DNA from: Xanthostigma xanthostigma
Lineage: Eukaryota > Arthropoda > Insecta > Raphidioptera > Raphidiidae
Assembly (NCBI GenBank): GCA_963575645.1
Contig: OY754466.1
Coordinates: 34,008,001-34,072,000, forward strand
Reading direction: 5' to 3'
Length of the DNA: 64,000 bases
The number at the start of each line of letters is the position of its first letter. Position 1 is the first letter of the stretch. The notes beneath the pieces were generated by a model. It was given only the letters and a program-made list of their open reading frames with translations. It was not told the DNA's origin and did not search any database. The translations under genes and the position numbers were made by a program. This document shows, one piece after another, positions 34,364 through 47,750 of the stretch.

Positions 34364-36455
34364 ATTTGACGTATGTAATCATAATAAATTAACGACTTAA
34401 CCACCACGGCTATCAACTATCTCTTTTTTGACGACCTTAAAACAGGTTATACAAAATGCACCACTTTACATGTAAAATAGACCGGTCTGTATGCTTGCCT
34501 TTAGCTAACACTATCCGCGCTTAAACACCGAAATGTTGGCAACCTCGATTTGCTATTGTACCCTGCACAATTGAATAAGTCGCGATTTGCGAATATCTTA
34601 GCATTTAAATTGAACATTAACCATAGTTAGAGAGAATCTTCAGAAAACAGAATCGAAATCAGTAAATATGGGTGGGGGGGGGTTACCGCAGTGGGCAAAC
34701 AGGTTCCGTTCGAAATAAACGTCAGATATAATTTAAAAAAAAGTTTTAAAAGCCATGTTTAATCATAGAATATTCTAGTCAAAAAATGTTAAAAAAAATT
34801 AAAGGGGAATTTAGATGTGGACTTATTTCACTCGACCAGTGTTACTTATTGTGAGCATGTACTAGTGTTCCTAACCATTCTGGATTGCCCGTGAGACTTC
34901 GGTTATAATGGTTAACCTCCCGACCTCCCGGGATGCAATTATTTCTCCGGTTTTTCTAAAATTATACGCACCCGTCGCTCGCTATGCTAACAAACTTCCA
35001 TTTTTCATGTAAAAAGTTTTATGATTTTGTGGTAAAAAACCGTCAAATATTAGATGCTGCTCGAAATCAAAGTAAATATAAATTTAAAAATTAATAAATG
35101 ATTGAGATTTTCTTTCAACAGCCTCCACCCCCACTCAATTTCTTAAAATTCTCTCGAGTTGGTCCTTTCGAGAGTTGGCAACCCTAGCATGTGCACACAA
35201 ATTATTATGCTTTGTAAGTCACTCTGTATTTTATACACTGACGTACATATTATGAAGCTGATTTACACCAGGAGTCGCCAAAATCGCGTTCGGGGTTGGG
35301 TTGCAAGTATAAATTGGAAAGTAATGTTTTTTTGACCGGTTTTCGTTTCTTGGAGATATCGATGCATGAAGTTTTCTGATTTTTTTTATAATTGTTATCT
35401 CCAGAATTAAATCGCTTGGAAACAAAATCTACTTTGACTAATTATTGCCATTTGTCACATACTTTTCGTTTTGCTCTTACTTTTTGCAAAGAATGCGTAC
35501 CTTGTTCAAAAAATAATAATGCAATTTATAATTTCCTGGTTTCACGTTGTCAGTTTTACTTCGCGGCTGGCAATGGATTTTTTGAACATAACGTGCTTGA
35601 CGTGTCTCAAGAATAGTAAAAAAAAATGCAATAAGTCATTATGCATGTATTTTTTTATATTTTTAATAGATTATTTATTCAACCATAATACGGAAAAAAT
35701 TGATAATCCTTTAAAAATGTAATATTATCATAAGAAAAAATATAATAAATTTCTCATTCAAAACTAGACAGTTTAAACAATCGGCCATGTTGGCGGGCTT
35801 ATGTGACGTTATGATATTATACGATGCATGTCAACCTTGATGTCAAATTGTCAATGTTCTAAGCTTTTTCATGAAGTTTATTTGTTTTTTTCTCTAAATA
35901 CTGTATAATATACAGATTGTATCAAATCAAAACGGTCCATAGAACATTCTGTGTGTAAGATAGAGACGATATTATATAAAGCACGAAAGCAGTAAGCAAG
36001 AATGAATAGGAAACCCGAACTTTAGTGAACGCTTTAAAAAAGGAATTCCGACGAGAAAAAACAAAAAAAAAAAAAAATAACAATATGTAAATAAATAAAA
36101 AAATTTCAAATTAACAATTTTCGGAAAAATGTCTTTTTAGAGTTCCGATAGCATGCGGCCTAGATAAAGAACTTATTATTTCGTTAACTATTTTTTACAC
36201 TAGTAGGTACGGGCCCAAAATATTTTCAAAATTAAAAAAATTCGGAAAAGTTAACTTCTTTTTAGATTTTCAGTAGCACGCGGTCTAGCTTCCATTAATT
36301 CGAAAATTAGAGGAATTTTTCTATGGTTACAATATTGAATTTTGACAAGATACAAGCAAAAAACTGATGAAACACAGGTTTTTAACTTTTTTTAAACATT
36401 TTTTAACAAGTTCCTATCATCGCACGAAGGTGCAATTTTGACAGATTGAGTATCA
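34364..36455. other. Intergenic
   Basis: A+T-rich; a G-run at 34673-34682 and A-runs near 36060. No gene, RNA or element delimited. Confidence 0.4.
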
Positions 36456-36612
36456 TCATTACATAGTATAAAAGAAAGCCGCCGATTCCCTCTGTCAGTT
36501 TCTCTGCGTTTTGCTTCTTCTAAACTACGCAACGGATTTTGAAACGGTTTTCGCTAATATAAAGAGCGATAAATGAGGAAGGTTTGTAGATTATATAATT
36601 TTTGTAAATATT
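36456..36612 (+). repeat. ACATAGTATAAAA-type dispersed repeat, copy 1
   Basis: Shares TACATAGTATAAAA, CCTCTGTCAGTTTCTCTGCG, CTACGCAACGGATTTTGAAA and AAGAGCGATAAATGAGGAAG with the copies at 54586-54718 and 55321-55780. This set of phrases is widespread in insect genomes. The last copy ends in a Helitron-type CTAG|T, so all three are probably Helitron-derived. Confidence 0.55.
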
Positions 36613-36667
36613 TTGTACAAAATCGCAGCAAACGGGCTGCCGCGCTGTTGCCGTCCATGCCACGGCC

Positions 36668-37614
36668 TATTAGGCGAGCGGCTTTTGCTATTTTTGCGTT
36701 AATTGGGTGACCAATTTTTTTAATTAAAGATAACCGGTTGAAACCTTTTGTAAGTTGTTCCTTATACTTTTCTAAACATTTTCTGAAAAAAAAATTTTTT
36801 GTTAGTGTGGGCCGAAAATTGTTATTAACAATTTGTTTGTTTGATATTTTGGGTCAGTAATCAATTTTTTAGGTAAATTGGGCAAAAAATAAACACTTTT
36901 TGTTCTTTGTGTTTTTTCGAAAAAATGCTTCCCTGCAGAGTTTAAAGAAAAAATAAAAAAAGGAAAATGAAGAGCCCCCCGTGTGTAAAATTAATTATGG
37001 TGCTAAAAACAGCTGACTAAATGATGCGTTTTTTCGCATGAAAAATTAAACAATATACTCCCTACGGCGCGCGCGCGCGTCGTGCGGGGAGTATATTATT
37101 GTTTATTTTTTCATGCGAAAAAACGCATTATTTAATCAGCTGTTTTTAGCACCATAATTAATTTTACACACGGGGAAAAAATATATATTAAAGTGTGGGT
37201 TGTGCTCTTAATTTTTGTTTTTTTATTTTTTCTTTACGACCGAAAATAAGCGAGAAAAAAATTATTAAAAAGTATTAATTTCAGATTTTTTAAATAAAAA
37301 ATTGGCTATAACTCTGCAGGGAAGCATTTTTTCGAAAAAACACAAAGAACAAAAAGTGTTTATTTTTTGGCCAATTTACCTATAAAATTGATTATTGACC
37401 CAAAATAGCAGCTTTTGTTAATAAACAAACAAATTGTTAATATTATGTAACAATTTTCGGCCCACACTAACAAACAAAATTTTTTTTTCAGAAAATGTTT
37501 AGAAAGGTATAAGCAACAACTCACAGAAGGTTTCAACCGGTTATCTTTTATTAAAAAAATTGGTCAGTCGATTCCACGCCAAGCGCTTAAAATGCCAAAA
37601 GCCGCACGCCTATA
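36668..37614. mobile_element. 0.95 kb foldback element with GC-rich loop
   Basis: Outer arms TTAGGCGAGCGGCTTTTGC / CCAAAAGCCGCACGCCTATA, then GACCAATTTTTTTAATTAAA / ...AAAAAAATTGGTC, then GATAACCGGTTGAAACCTT and its inverse, and on through TTCCCTGCAGAGTT to the centre near 37070. The tip is CTACGGCGCGCGCGCGCGTC, a CpG-rich block unlike anything nearby. Arms about 470 bp, one side with small deletions. No open frame of note. Confidence 0.8.
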
Positions 37615-40202
37615 TAAGTAGCGCATCAATAGCCGCTTCTCGCCCTATAGCATCAAACGATTAGTAGCGATAAGTTGATAATACGTACGAGTATACTGGA
37701 GCTATCTAATTAATTATTTAAAAAAACGTGCTTTACAGCGCAATATTATTTATTATGTAAAATCACATTGACTAATAATTTTTTTCTCGAAAACGGCCCT
37801 AACGATTTGGATGAAAATTACTGAAAAGGGATTTTGAGGGACAAAAAATCGTTTGAGCTATGTCTCATCATTGGAAAAAATCGTTTTCTTATAAATTTTA
37901 TCATTATAATATGATAGATTTATTTTAGCGTGCTGTAGGAACTCTTAGTTTTTTTTTTAATTTTTCAATTTTGATGTGCTAATTTCACACACGCATCTTC
38001 AAAACCGAACTCATAAAATCGGGAAAATCCTGGAGAACAATAAATGAGATCTACATTCGCTCCTGTTATCCAGTGTTATATTTTCATGTTTTTCCAGTGG
38101 TTAAATCGATTATTTGATCGGTGGCGACGAACCTTTGGCAAAGAAACGAACCGTTCAAAGAGGATGTCAATAGTTCTCTCGTATGCGGCTAGATGTCGGA
38201 GTCAGTGCTGTTGTTATACGCCCTCCGTGTGCTACGAGAACGACATTGATTATCTGAACATGCGGTCCAGAATAGTACTCTTACCATACGCCCTAGGCAT
38301 ACATTATATAAGCATGAACTTTATATACCCTCTAGTATACCCTAATTAGACGTGGTCATTCCAAGGTTGTCCAAATAACGCCCTTTGATCTATAAAATCC
38401 TTAAGATTTTTTTAAATTTAGATACGGTAAAGTACCCGGTTTGTGACACTTTAAGAGTGATAGCTGAGGTTATTCTATGATAACTAACATAAAATTCAAT
38501 TTGATAAATAATATTTTATATCATAAACCAGTTCAGAATTTCTAGATAAGGTCATATGCGCGAAATAATTATTTGAACTGAATTCATAATTTAAATTAAT
38601 GTTTTAAAAAGCGATGTTTGAACACCCAATATATCGATTTTTGAGCTAGTGCGCAGGACAGTCTTGCGCAGTAATAAGACTGTGACGGTTCTCTTGCCGT
38701 TCTCTGCTGCTTGAAACAAACCTAATGAAACCTAGATATAACGAAGATCATCGTCGACTGATAAGTGTTTTCCTTGTAACTACCGTTTAGTTTAACGCAT
38801 TTTAGTGTTCGACCGAATTTTCGATTTAGGTTTCGGCGTTAAATTGGAATTTCGGTTTAGTGATATCAGCAGAAAATCTGCCGAAACTATAGGCTCGTGA
38901 ACTTCCGTGCGGCGTTCGGAAGCGATCAGCTTTCCTTCGCGCCCGTGCTACCTATGGCTGTAGTGCGTTTATCAAATAATTGCTTCTATGAACACAAACA
39001 CATAATTTACAACAGCTAGAATGAACAAAAGCTTAAAAAATATACACTAGAATTACCTCCGAAGTAAGTTTCGGTTTCGGTTGTAAAAACTAGTTCCGGT
39101 CGGACACTAAACGCTTTGGAGACAAGAACAACGTTATGAAATATTAATTTTTTTACAGGAATATGGACGTTTACAAGTTAAACGATTGACGATTGTGTAA
39201 TTGCTATACAATAGTTTAACTTGTTTAATTGTCCACATTCCCGTAAATACAGATTGATATTGATTATTGGACATGAAAACAGCACAGAGAGTTATGAAAT
39301 ATGTTTTGGTTTAGAATTAATTGGTGACTGTTCTGGCCGCTAAGAGTACAGTGTATGAAGTTTTCCACACGAATCGCAAGCACTAACTTTCTGCCCGAGT
39401 AACAATAAAAATGATACAAATATTGTAGAGTCTACAGTCAACACGATACCCTTGAAAACATTTTTTTTATTTTCCATTTCATCCCCTGAATTTAACCCCT
39501 AAAATCAAATTTCAACTTTTTATACTTCACGTCTGTGATTAGGCCACCGCAATCTATCTCTGAACTAAACTTAAAATGTTTACATCAAATAGCCTGTGAC
39601 AGATGGATAGACGGACGGATGGACACTGAAGTGATTAAGGGTTTTGTTTGCATGGAACACTAAGCACAGTGAGAAATGCTAGAGATAGTATTTTATATAT
39701 TTATAATTTTTATAATTGAACCCACTTGTACACAGAAAAAATAAATATATGTATTACAGAATATATTGTTTTTTATATGTTATTTCGTTGAAAGGTTCGA
39801 ATTGTATTCTCCTTCAGGCGTATTTAATTACTACGGATTCTACGTTTTCATGTTTGATTTAATATGTATGTTCATATAGAAACTTTTAATATTTTGAATA
39901 GCGGTGATATTATACCTAATCGTTTGGTAGGAGATTTTAATTAGTAGGTATAATTGTTGGCAGTCGTAAAAATAATTTGTTAAATAAAATATGACGGCAT
40001 TGTTTTCAATATTATTTTCCATTTGTTTTTAATATTAAAATGAACAACCGATAAACTTTCATTATTCGAAAATGGATTTATTTTTGTACTTTTTAAATAA
40101 CATAAATGTACAGAATGTACATATTTGCAAACTTGTATGTAAAAATGTAGGGAATCTCAAATAAAGAAATATTGATACGTGATAACACTTAACATAAAGG
40201 TA
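37615..40202. other. Intergenic, no gene supported
   Basis: A 101-codon open frame at 38044-38349 (+) has ordinary composition but no recognisable domain. The stretch 39130-39250 holds a weak inverted repeat (CAAGTTAAACGATTG... / CAATAGTTTAACTTG). 39480-39620 resembles degraded Helitron-style repeat text. Nothing else. Confidence 0.4.
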
Positions 40203-40225
40203 TCCTATATTATATTGGCCGTACT

Positions 40226-40486
40226 GCTATTAGGAAAATACCGACTGATAGTCGGAAAATTCTGCCTCTTACTCGGAAAATACCGACCCGTAGTAGGAAA
40301 AAACCGATATATGAGTCGGAAAATACCGACTGATAGTAGGAAAGTCCCGACTCTGACTCGGTCAATACCGACTGGTAGTAGGAAAATCCCGACTCTTACT
40401 CGGAAAATACCGACTCTTAGTCGGAAAATACCTACTGGTAGTCGGAAAATTCCGACTGGTAGTCGGAAAATCCCGACTCTCACTAA
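40226..40486 (+). repeat. 21 bp minisatellite of hairpin units, about 12 copies
   Basis: Consensus AGTCGGAAAATACCGACTSKT. Each unit is itself a hairpin (AGTCGG / CCGACT with a 6-base loop). Because 21 is a multiple of 3, both strands stay open, translating as SRKIPTG or VGIFRLP repeats. These frames are a by-product of the repeat and are not called as genes. Confidence 0.85.
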
Positions 40487-40789
40487 ATTGTATTATTAAT
40501 TAAATTTAATTTACAATAAAGTAAATAAGTGTCTTTAACAATCATGAAACCAAATATTAGAATATCTAAATATGGAAATTTGATACCATATTTAATAAGT
40601 CGATAAGGTTCGTCATTAAAACTAAAATGGATGCATAAGGAATTGACATGAATTCAATTTTAATTTCGTAAGTATTAATTATAAAATTTAATTTGATAAC
40701 TGATCTTTATCATAGATTAAAAATTCCCGAAAGCGCTCAAAAAATTGCCATAAAAGAAAAATTAAATGATTTTGGAATTGTTTTATTAA

Positions 40790-43700
40790 CTGACCTATTT
40801 CATAATTTTATGAGCAGAAGATCTTTATTTAGACCGCGTGCCAACAGTACAACAACAAAATTTTGACTCTTACAAAATTTTTGAATTTTCAAAACTTTCT
40901 TTAAATGCCCGTACTACTTTATAAAATGATTTCACAAAATAATTTTAAAGGCAAAAGTTATTTATCTAAAGTGCGTGCCAACGGCACAATAAGAAAATTT
41001 TGACATATACCTACGACAATTTTGAATGTTCAAAATTTTCTTTTAGTGCCCGTACTACTTAAAAATATTATTTTACAAAATAATTTCATAAGCAAAAGTT
41101 CTTTATTTAGACCGCCTGCCAACAGTACATCATCAAAATTTTGACATTCACGACAATATTTTAAATTTTCCAAATTTTCTTTAAGTGTGTGTACTACTTT
41201 AAAAAAGGATTTTACAAAATAAATTTATTAACAAAAGTTCTTTACCTAGACCGAGTGCCAACGGTACAACATCAAAATTTTGACATATACGAAATTTTTG
41301 AATTTTCAAAATTTTATTTAAGTGCCCGTACCTACTACTTCAAAAAATGATTTTACAAAATAATTTTAAAAACAGAAGTTTTTTATCTAAACCGCGTGCC
41401 AACAGCACAATAAGAAAATTTTGACATTTACGACATTTTTGAATTTTCAAAATTTTATTTAAGTGCCCGTATTACTTTAAAAAATGTTTTTAAAAAATTA
41501 TTTTATAACCGAAAAATCTTTATGTAGACCGCGTGCCAACGGTACAATAAAAAAAATTTGATATTAACAAAATTTTTGAACTTAAAATTTTTTTTAAGTG
41601 CACGTACTACTTTAAAAAATGATTTAACAAAATAATTTTATAAGCAAAAGTTCTTTATCTAAACCACGTCTCAACGGTACAACAAAAAAATTTGACATTT
41701 ACGACATTTTAGAATTTTAAATAATTGCTTTTAGTGCTGGTACTACTTCAAAAATGATTTTATAAAATAATTTTATAAGCAAACGTTCTATATCTAGACC
41801 GCGTGCAAACGGTACAATAAGAAAATTTTGATATTTACGACATTTTTGAATTTTCAAATTTTTTTATAGGTGCCCGTACTACTTTAAAAAAAGACTTTAC
41901 AAAATAATTTTATATGCAAACGTTCTTTATCTAGACCGCGTGCCAACAGTACAATAAGAAAATGTTGACATTAACGATATTTTTAAATTTTTAAAATTTG
42001 ATTTAGGCGCCCATACTACCTCAAAAAATAATTTTACAAAATTATTTTAAAGGCAAAAGTTCTTTATCTAAACTGCGTGCTATCGGTGCAATATGCAAAT
42101 ATTGACATTTACGACATTTTTGAATTTTTAAAGATTGTTTTAGGAGCCCGTACAACTTTTTAAAATGTTTTTACAAAATAATTTAATTAGCAAAAGTTCT
42201 TTATATAAACCGCGTGCCAACAGTACAACAACAAAATTTTGACCTTTACGACATTTTTGAATATTCACACCTTGCTTTAAATAGACGTACCACATTAAAA
42301 AATGATTTCACAAAATAATTTTACGAACAAAAGTTTTTTATCTAGACCGCGTGCCAACGGTGCAATAAGAAAATTTTGACATTTACGACATTTTTGAATA
42401 TTCACTTTGCTTTAAATAGACGTACCACATTAAAAAAAGATTTCACAAAATAATTTTATGAACAAAAGTTTTTTATCTAGACCGCGTGCCAACGGTGCAA
42501 TAAGAAAATTTTGACATTTACGACATTTTTGAATTTTCAAAATTTGCTTTTAGTGCCTGTACAACTTTAAAAAATGATTTCACAAAATAATTTTATAAGC
42601 AAAAGTTCTTTATCTAGACAGCGTGCTAACGGTACAATAAGAAAATTTTGACATTTACATTTTTAAAGATTCAAATTTTCTTTAAGTGCGCGTACTACTT
42701 TAAAAAATGATTTTACAAAATCATTTTATATGCAAATGTTCCTTACTTAGACCGCGTGCAAACGGTACAATAAGAAAATTTTGACATTAACGACATTTTT
42801 TAATTTTTAAAATTTACTTTGTGTCCGTACTACTTTGTAATGTGATTTACATAATAATTTTATAAGCAAAAGTTCTTTATTTAGATCGCTTGCCAACAGT
42901 ACCAAAACAAAATTTTAACTTTTACGTGATTTTTGAAATTTCAAAACTTTCTTTTTTCCCGTACTACTTTGAAAAATTATTTAACAAAATAATTTTATAA
43001 GCAAAAGTTCTTTACCTAGACCGCGTGCCAACGTCACAATAAGAAAATTTTGGCATTTACGACATTTTTGAATTTTCAAAGTTTGCTTTAGGAGCCTGTA
43101 CTACTTTAAAAAATGTTTTAACAAAATAATTTAAAATGCAAAAGTTCTTTATCTAAACCGCGTGCCAACGGTACAATAAGAAAATTTTGACATTTACGAC
43201 ATTTTTTAATTTTTAAAATGTTCTTTAAGTGCCCGTACTACATTAAAAATGATTTTACAAAATAATTTTATAAGCAAAAGTTCTATATCTAGACCGCGTG
43301 CCAACGGTACAATAAAAAAATTTTGATTTTAACGACAATTTTGAATTTTTTTAAAGTGCTTTAGGCACCCGTACTACTTTAAAAATGATTTTACAAAATA
43401 ATTTTTATAAGCAAATGTTCTTTATCTAAACCGCGTGCCAACGGTACAATAAGAAAATTTTGACATTTACGACTTTTTTAGACTTTTAAAATTTTCTTTA
43501 GGTGTCCGTACTACTTTAGAAAAAGATTTTACAAAATAATTTTAATGGCAAAAGTTCTTTTTTTAGACCGCGTGCCAACAGTACAACATCGTAATTTTGA
43601 TTTTTAAAGAAATTTTTTTATTTTCAAAACTTTCTTAAAGTGCCCGTACTAGTTAAAAAAATGATTTTACAAAATACTTCTATTGGCAGAAGTTCTTTAT

Positions 43701-44545
43701 TTAGATCGCGTGCCAACAATAACTCAAAATTTTGATTTTTTACGAAATTTTTTTATTTTTAAATTATTTTAGTGCCCGTACTACTTTAAAAAATGATTTT
43801 ACATTATAATTTTATAAGAAAAAGTTCTTAACCTAGACCGCGTGCCAACGGTACAACAACAAAATTTTGACATTTACGACATTTTTTAAATTAAAATATT
43901 AGCTTATAGTGCTCTGGTACTACTTTAAAAAGTGATTTAACAAAATAATTTTAAAAGCAAAAGTTCTTTATCTACACCGCGTGCCAACTGTACAACAACA
44001 AAATTTTGACATTTACATTTTTTAATTTTTAAAATTTGCTTTAGGAGCCCGTAAAACTTTAAAAAATGTTTTAACAAAATAATCTTATTAACAAAAGTTC
44101 TTTATTTAGACCGCGTGCCAACAGAACAATAACAAAATTTTGACATTCACGACAATTTTGAGTTTTCAAAATTTTCTTTGTGTGTGTACTACTTTAAAAA
44201 ATGATTTCACAAAATTTTATAAGCAAAAGTTCTTTATCTAAACCGCGTGTCAACGGTACTATAAAAAAAATTTGACATTTCCGACATTTTTTAATTTTTA
44301 AAATTTTCTTTAAGTGCCCGTAGGTACTACTTTAAAAAATGATTTTACAAAATAATTTTAATGGCAGAAGTTCTTTATTTAGACCGCGTGCCAACAGTAC
44401 AACATCAAAATTTGTGTCCGTACTACTTTAAAAAATGATTTTACCTTTTAATTTTATAAGAAAAAGTTCTTAACCTAGACCGCGTGCCAACGGTACAACA
44501 AAATTTTGACATTTACGACATTTTTAAAATTAAAATATTAGCTTT
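40790..44545 (+). repeat. Tandem array of about 28 units of roughly 137 bp
   Basis: The core AGACCGCGTGCCAACGGTAC recurs about every 135-141 bases (for example 40836, 40973, 41114, 41253, 41394, 41531) up to about 44482. Between cores come AAAATTTTGACATTTACGAC, TTTTTGAATTTTCAAAATTT, AGTGCCCGTACTACTTTAAA and TGATTTTACAAAATAATTTT. Each unit has one short GC-rich island in very A+T-rich DNA. Units differ by substitutions and small indels; the last ones are partly deleted. No coding. Confidence 0.9.
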
Positions 44546-45304
<759 letters not shown>

Positions 45305-45350
45305 TTACAGCCGATTACATTTACTTGATCAATATTTAAATCACTTGAGT

Positions 45351-45354
<4 letters not shown>

Positions 45355-45394
<40 letters not shown>
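45355..45394. repeat. (GA)n microsatellite
   Basis: About 20 GA dinucleotides following GTGAGTGAGAGA. It lies 50 bases after the (TA)n tract. Confidence 0.95.
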
Positions 45395-45399
<5 letters not shown>

Positions 45400-45426
45400 T
45401 GAGGGAGTTTCGTACAACCCTGCATT

Positions 45427-46136
45427 ATATACAGAATGATTTTTAAGTTGATTTTTTAACAGCGTGTAGAAAACAAATAGATGAACAAATATTTCAAATA
45501 ACTTTTTTATCAAAACTCAAAAGTAAAAGAGAAATAAACATTTTTTTTTAAATTTTATTCAATTTTGAGGTTGGTCCTGGCGTTATGTTATGTCACTATA
45601 GAAATATTTTATGCTGCTATCAAGTATTCACAGAAATTGTTTGAAGTTGTCTCCGTTTTTTTTGGACATAAAGATGCATGCGTCGTAGCCATGTTTCTGT
45701 ACATGCTTGTAGTAGCGATAAGGGCCTTCCGCGGATTATTTGGGATGCATTTCCGATTCATGGTATCATTTATTCGCGTGTATTACCGGGATTTTGAAGC
45801 TTTTGTTCTATTTTTGAAAGAATTTTTAGATGAATATTGTCGTAACCAATCCACTGGTTACGACAATATTCATCTAAAAAATTCTCTCAAAAATAGAACA
45901 ATAAACACGTCAGTTTTAAATAGGCATCAAGATACTTGATAATGACATAGCATATTTCCATAGTGACATAACATGACGCCAGGACCGACCTCAAGATTAA
46001 ATAAAATTTAAAACTTTAAAGGGCTGTTTGTCTCTTATTTTTGAGTTTGATAATACACTACTTGAAATATTTATTCGTCTATTTGATTTTTGCACGCTGT
46101 TAAAAAAAGAATCAACTTTTAAAAATCATTCTGTTT
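45427..46136. mobile_element. 0.7 kb foldback, short relative of the element at 22580-25033
   Basis: Ends ACAGAATGATTTTTAAGTTG and its inverse at 46136. The next 160 bases (ACAGCGTGTAGAAAACAAAT, TTTTGAGGTTGGTCCTGGCG) match the outer arm of the 2.45 kb foldback. The centre is a perfect hairpin around CGTAACCAATCCACTGGTTACG (45838-45859) within about 45808-45898. The arms are asymmetric in the middle. The 124-codon open frame at 45565-45939 crosses the hairpin and is not a gene. Confidence 0.8.
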
Positions 46137-47151
46137 TATGTGTTTTCCAAAATCAACTGTCTTGTAGTTACATGTCTCTTATAGACTTTTCTCTAAATTG
46201 AAAATAGCTCCGGAATTAATAAACTGAGAACTAAATATCGAAATCAGTTCCAGAACTGGGAATGATTCGATATTGGGGACCCTATTTCGGACACACGATA
46301 ACTTTGATTATAGTACATAAATTGTTTTGTAACGGGTTGGCGTGAACCAGAACACTGAACAATAGTCGTCGAAAATCAACAGCGCGTGAAATTACTTTCA
46401 GTTTTGAATTTGAACAACCGTTTTGTAATATATTGAAAACGAAAATATAAAAAAACGCGGCATTAATTTAAAAACGCATGTAAATATATTTATTTTTAAC
46501 GTCAAGTTAGTTAACCTGACACTGCTGTATCGAGTTTTGATGTTACCACAGAAATAAAGAAGCTAAAAAATGCGTAATAAATTAGTGCAATGGACTGTCC
46601 TCCAACCAGTAGGGAGAATAATCCAAAAAAGTACTAAATGTCATCTTTTGCACCTACTTGCACGTTCAATTCTATAAAGTTTCCAATTACTTTTAACCGG
46701 ATCTGAATTATGCTGAAAAAATAAGAAAAAAAAAACTTTTACTGATCAATTTGCTACCTATAAATTAAGCAGCTGTCAAACAACTTCGATGTAGTGACGT
46801 CTCTGAATTTTGACCGCGTTAATCTCCGAAACCACTGAACCGATTATAATGAAATTTTGTAAAGGTGTTTTGCTTGATGTAACTTACGCTATAGGATAGT
46901 TTCTATTAAATATTTTGTACAATATTACGATATTTTCTCAAAAAAACTGTTTTAGTAACATGTAATGACATCTGCTATAATTTACTCAAAGCTATTAATT
47001 CAGACGCAAACAAAAAACAACTGTTTTAGTACCAAATAGCGCATCTATTAGAATTCGCTCACAGCTATTAGTTTAGAAGCAAATTTGGTATAATTTGCTC
47101 AAAGCTATTAGTTCAGACGATGGGCCGCAAACGAACGGACCGCTATCTATA
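46137..47151. other. Intergenic with degraded repeat text
   Basis: 46780-47150 repeats phrases such as CAAAGCTATTAGTTCAGACG at intervals (CTCAAAGCTATTAATTCAGA near 46984, CTCACAGCTATTAGTTTAGA near 47055, and again near 47099), and CCACTGAACCGATTATAATG, typical of an old Helitron-type repeat. No gene. Confidence 0.4.
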
Positions 47152-47750
47152 TCTATACTAATATATAAAGCTAAAGAGTTTGTTTGTTTGTTTGAACGCG
47201 CTAATCTCAGGAACTACTGGTTCAAATTGAAAAAAATTTTTTTTGTTGGATAGCTCATTTATTGAGGAAGGCTATAGGCTATATAAAATCAGGCTACGAC
47301 CATTAGGAGCGGAGCATTAATGAAAAATGTTCCAAATGTATCTAAAAAATAAGCTTCTATTCAGGTGAAATGCACTAACTAAGTATACTCATATTAGCGA
47401 TGTAAGAGTACAACGCCGGCTAGCGCAATCGGTAGAGCACAAGACTGTCAATACCAGGGTCGTGGGTTCGAGCCCTACGTCGGCGAATGCATTTTTATTT
47501 TTTTTTTTATTTTCTACATTGCTTTCTTCTAAGGCTTACATTAAAATTTATTTTAATTTTATTTAATTAATTAAAAAAATTTATTAGTTACTGCTTTTTA
47601 TCGACAAAAAATTTTGAACGGCAACTCCGATCATCATGAAATTTAGACACAACATTCATCTCGGTAAACTAATAATGAATGTGTGTACTCATGTTCCTCC
47701 CTTCCCCATTCGTTCTTTTACACCCGGGTGAAACCAGACGGGACCGCTAG
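47152..47750 (+). mobile_element. Complete non-autonomous Helitron, 599 bp
   Basis: Starts TCTATACTAATATATAAAGC after A (47151) and ends GGACCGCTAG at 47750 before T (47751). A CCCGG-containing hairpin (CACCCGGGTG / CCAGACGGG) precedes CTAG. All Helitron termini criteria are met. The interior holds GTTTGTTTG repeats, AGGAAGGCTATAGGCTATAT and a tRNA-like segment (47415-47485). No helicase coding. Confidence 0.8.
47415..47485 (+). pseudogene. tRNA-like sequence resembling tRNA-Lys, inside the Helitron
   Basis: GCCGGCTAGCGCAATCGGTA, then GAGCACAAGACTGTCAATAC, then a T-arm GTGGGTTCGAGCCCTAC and the 3' acceptor GTCGGCG. D-arm, T-arm and acceptor resemble the eukaryotic tRNA-Lys pattern (GCCCGGCTAGCTCAGTCGGT). 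The anticodon stem (CAAGA against TACCA) is broken, so it should not be functional. It may be captured by the Helitron. Confidence 0.6.

Noticed and set aside
38044-38349. 101-codon plus-strand frame
   Set aside because: No recognisable domain, no splice sites, no neighbour support; kept only as a mention.
40179-40499. Open frames on both strands with SRKIPTG / VGIFRLP repeats
   Set aside because: Caused by a 21 bp tandem repeat whose length is a multiple of three; the same openness on both strands argues against a gene.
40790-44545. CRISPR-like appearance of regularly spaced GC-rich cores
   Set aside because: The genome context is eukaryotic, the spacers are themselves repeated, and unit length is 137 bp; it is an ordinary tandem satellite.
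45565-45939. 124-codon plus-strand frame
   Set aside because: It runs through the centre of a foldback hairpin, so its second half is the complement of its first part; no protein features.
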